This document shows, piece after piece, positions 13,295 through 14,499 of a DNA stretch of 14,499 bases (positions within the stretch are counted from its first letter, which is position 1; each line of letters opens with the position of its first letter). The position numbers and the translations under genes are program-made. This stretch comes from Planctomycetaceae bacterium (GTDB lineage Bacteria; Planctomycetota; Planctomycetia; Pirellulales; UBA1268), in NCBI GenBank assembly GCA_018694455.1, contig JABHNP010000368.1, positions 1 to 14,499 of the forward strand. The letters are read 5' to 3'. The notes beneath the pieces were generated by a model that had not been told where the DNA came from, ran no database searches, and saw only the letters and a program-made list of their open reading frames with translations.

Positions 13295-14387
13295 CTGCAG
13301 GTTTCCGATATCGATTCGCAGAAATAACCTCACCGATCTGACCAAGAGGTACTATTGCATCTGTAAGACCGGCATCAACAACTGCTTTCGGCATGCCATA
13401 CACCGTACACCCCTGACGGTCTTGTGCAATCACGGCACCGCCGGCTGCCTTCACACGACGACACCCCTCTAGCCCGTCTGAACCCATGCCAGTAAGAACT
13501 GCTGTCACAACCTTTTCACCATACACAGGAACAAGTGACTCGAGCAGGCAGTCAAGAGAGGGCCGACAGCCCTGCCGCGGTGGATCTTCCGTAAGCCGAC
13601 AGAAGACATCCTCACCTTTTTTCATCACTGTGAGATGAAATCGTCCCGGGGCGAGGTATGCAGTTCCAGCTTCAATGGGCATGCCCGTCGATGCAAGCTT
13701 CACTGGAAAGTCAACAATTTCATTCAACCGGCTAGCCAACGATGCTGTAAAAGCAGACGGCATGTGCTGCACGATAAATAACGGCACATCGAATGCTGCC
13801 GGTAGAGATCGTAGTACCGTCCGCAATGCCTGCGGGCCACCCGTCGACGCTCCGATCACGATAACATCTTGCATCTTCATTACAGAAACAGGATGTTTCC
13901 TGAAACTTCTTGTTTCAGAAACACGATGACCTGCAGGACTCGCAGAACGGTTTTGAAGAATTGCATTCACATGTTCCTCCAGAGACTTTGCGATACTCTG
14001 CACTTCTGCTTGTGCATCAACTCCAGCAGGCTTCAAAATGCAGTCAACAGCCCCATTTAATAGTGCATCTACTGTGGCCGGGGCACCTTCGGCTGTCACA
14101 CTACTGACCATCAGCACAGTTGCATCAACAGACCGGCGAGTGAGTTCCCGCAATACACCAAGCCCGTCGAGCCTCGGCATCTGCACGTCAAGTGTTACAA
14201 GGTCGGGCGATAATCGCTCAATTTTCTCAAGCGCTTCAACACCATCAACGGCAACATCAATAACCTCAACACCCTCAAGATCGGCAAAAGCTCGTACAAG
14301 CATCTGCCGATAGAGAGCCGAATCATCGACTACCAAAACACGTAAAGGACTTTTTTCTTTCACCAACGCACCCACCAACTGACACAC
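13287..14387 (-). CDS. cheB: Chemotaxis protein CheB: receiver domain + protein-glutamate methylesterase/deamidase
   Basis: A 366-residue complete CheB. The receiver domain spans about 14-125: Asp21-Asp22 (acidic pocket), Asp67 (phospho-acceptor, TLDVQMP), Ser95 and Lys119 (ILKPAG). A linker (126-170) precedes the methylesterase domain (172-355). Its triad is Ser181 (GASTGGP), His208 (QHMP) and Asp304 (GMGSDG). Enterobacterial CheB has nearly the same spacing (Ser164, His190, Asp286). The enzyme removes methyl groups from, and deamidates, chemoreceptors when phosphorylated by CheA. No ATG precedes the receiver domain. The given start is a GTG at 14387; GTG at 14375 and 14363 and a TTG at 14366 are alternatives, and none has a clear Shine-Dalgarno. 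No other chemotaxis gene is in the window, although partners could lie to the right. The dehydrogenase downstream is probably on the same transcript. Confidence 0.95.
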   Translation of the reverse strand: MCQLVGALVKEKSPLRVLVVDDSALYRQMLVRAFADLEGVEVIDVAVDGVEALEKIERLSPDLVTLDVQMPRLDGLGVLRELTRRSVDATVLMVSSVTAEGAPATVDALLNGAVDCILKPAGVDAQAEVQSIAKSLEEHVNAILQNRSASPAGHRVSETRSFRKHPVSVMKMQDVIVIGASTGGPQALRTVLRSLPAAFDVPLFIVQHMPSAFTASLASRLNEIVDFPVKLASTGMPIEAGTAYLAPGRFHLTVMKKGEDVFCRLTEDPPRQGCRPSLDCLLESLVPVYGEKVVTAVLTGMGSDGLEGCRRVKAAGGAVIAQDRQGCTVYGMPKAVVDAGLTDAIVPLGQIGEVISANRYRKPAAS

Positions 14388-14499
14388 CTACTGACTCAAC
14401 AGAACAACAACTATTCAGACCCACCGTGTGACAACCACCACCCCAGAAAACTACCAGAAAGCAAACTCCTCAGGTCCGTTCACAACGACTATAACGGAC
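14388..14499. other. Sequence upstream of cheB, with an inverted repeat at the window edge
   Basis: No gene is recognised in these 112 nt. GTCCGTT (14474-14480) and AACGGAC (14493-14499) form a perfect 7-bp stem with a 12-nt loop, ending exactly at the window edge, so it may continue. Candidate C-terminal frames of an upstream minus-strand gene are too short to identify. Confidence 0.4.

Noticed and set aside
13238..13345. Longer N-terminus of the hydroxyacid dehydrogenase, overlapping the end of cheB
   Set aside because: The family N-terminus begins at the ATG at 13237 (MKSVVLDGYT). The extra residues lie in the cheB 3' end and show no family similarity.
1..14499. Search for a defence system, CRISPR array, transposon or prophage
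   Set aside because: There are no regularly spaced repeats, transposase, integrase, nuclease or phage-like genes. All sizeable intact genes belong to recognised metabolic, hydrolytic or signalling families.

Overview
The window looks like chromosomal DNA of a marine planctomycete (Pirellulales-like). This rests on gene content, not on a marker gene: several exported S1 sulfatases close together, a DUF1080 domain fused to a PhoD-type phosphatase, an exported PQQ-like beta-propeller opening with the GDWPQ...GPNRTG signature, mid-range GC and uniform codon use. I found no rRNA, tRNA, CRISPR array, insertion sequence or integrase.

Left part (1-9896, all minus strand): a directon of six exported hydrolases. 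In transcription order they are an exported Ntn-type linear-amide hydrolase (8808-9896), an S1 sulfatase with an altered GKWD motif (7339-8685), a DUF1080-PhoD fusion (5052-7202), an alpha/beta-hydrolase esterase (2869-4737), a second S1 sulfatase (1408-2820), and a long-type arylsulfatase running off the left edge (1-1234). Between the PhoD gene and the esterase lies a short coding-like reading frame without a normal start (4871-5047), perhaps a gene remnant. Together the products look like a periplasmic or extracellular toolkit that strips sulfate, acyl, phosphate and amide groups from complex polymers. No glycoside hydrolase, lyase or transporter is present, so the substrate cannot be named.

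Middle part (9897-11633): a divergent intergenic region, then an exported PQQ-like beta-propeller on the plus strand (10027-11289). Its stop codon overlaps the stop of a convergent small VOC-fold gene (11286-11633, minus).

Right part (11634-14499): a second divergent spacer, a YjbQ/UPF0047 gene on plus (11844-12266), then convergent to it a D-2-hydroxyacid (glycerate-type) dehydrogenase (12287-13237, minus). The dehydrogenase lies just downstream of a complete two-domain CheB methylesterase (13287-14387, minus). An 11-bp perfect inverted repeat joins the cheB stop codon to the dehydrogenase start codon, a geometry expected for translational coupling. This is the most unusual regulatory signal I could see. 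I found no convincing wholly new system. The best leads are that repeat, the PhoD fusion, the altered sulfatase and the orphan coding remnant.
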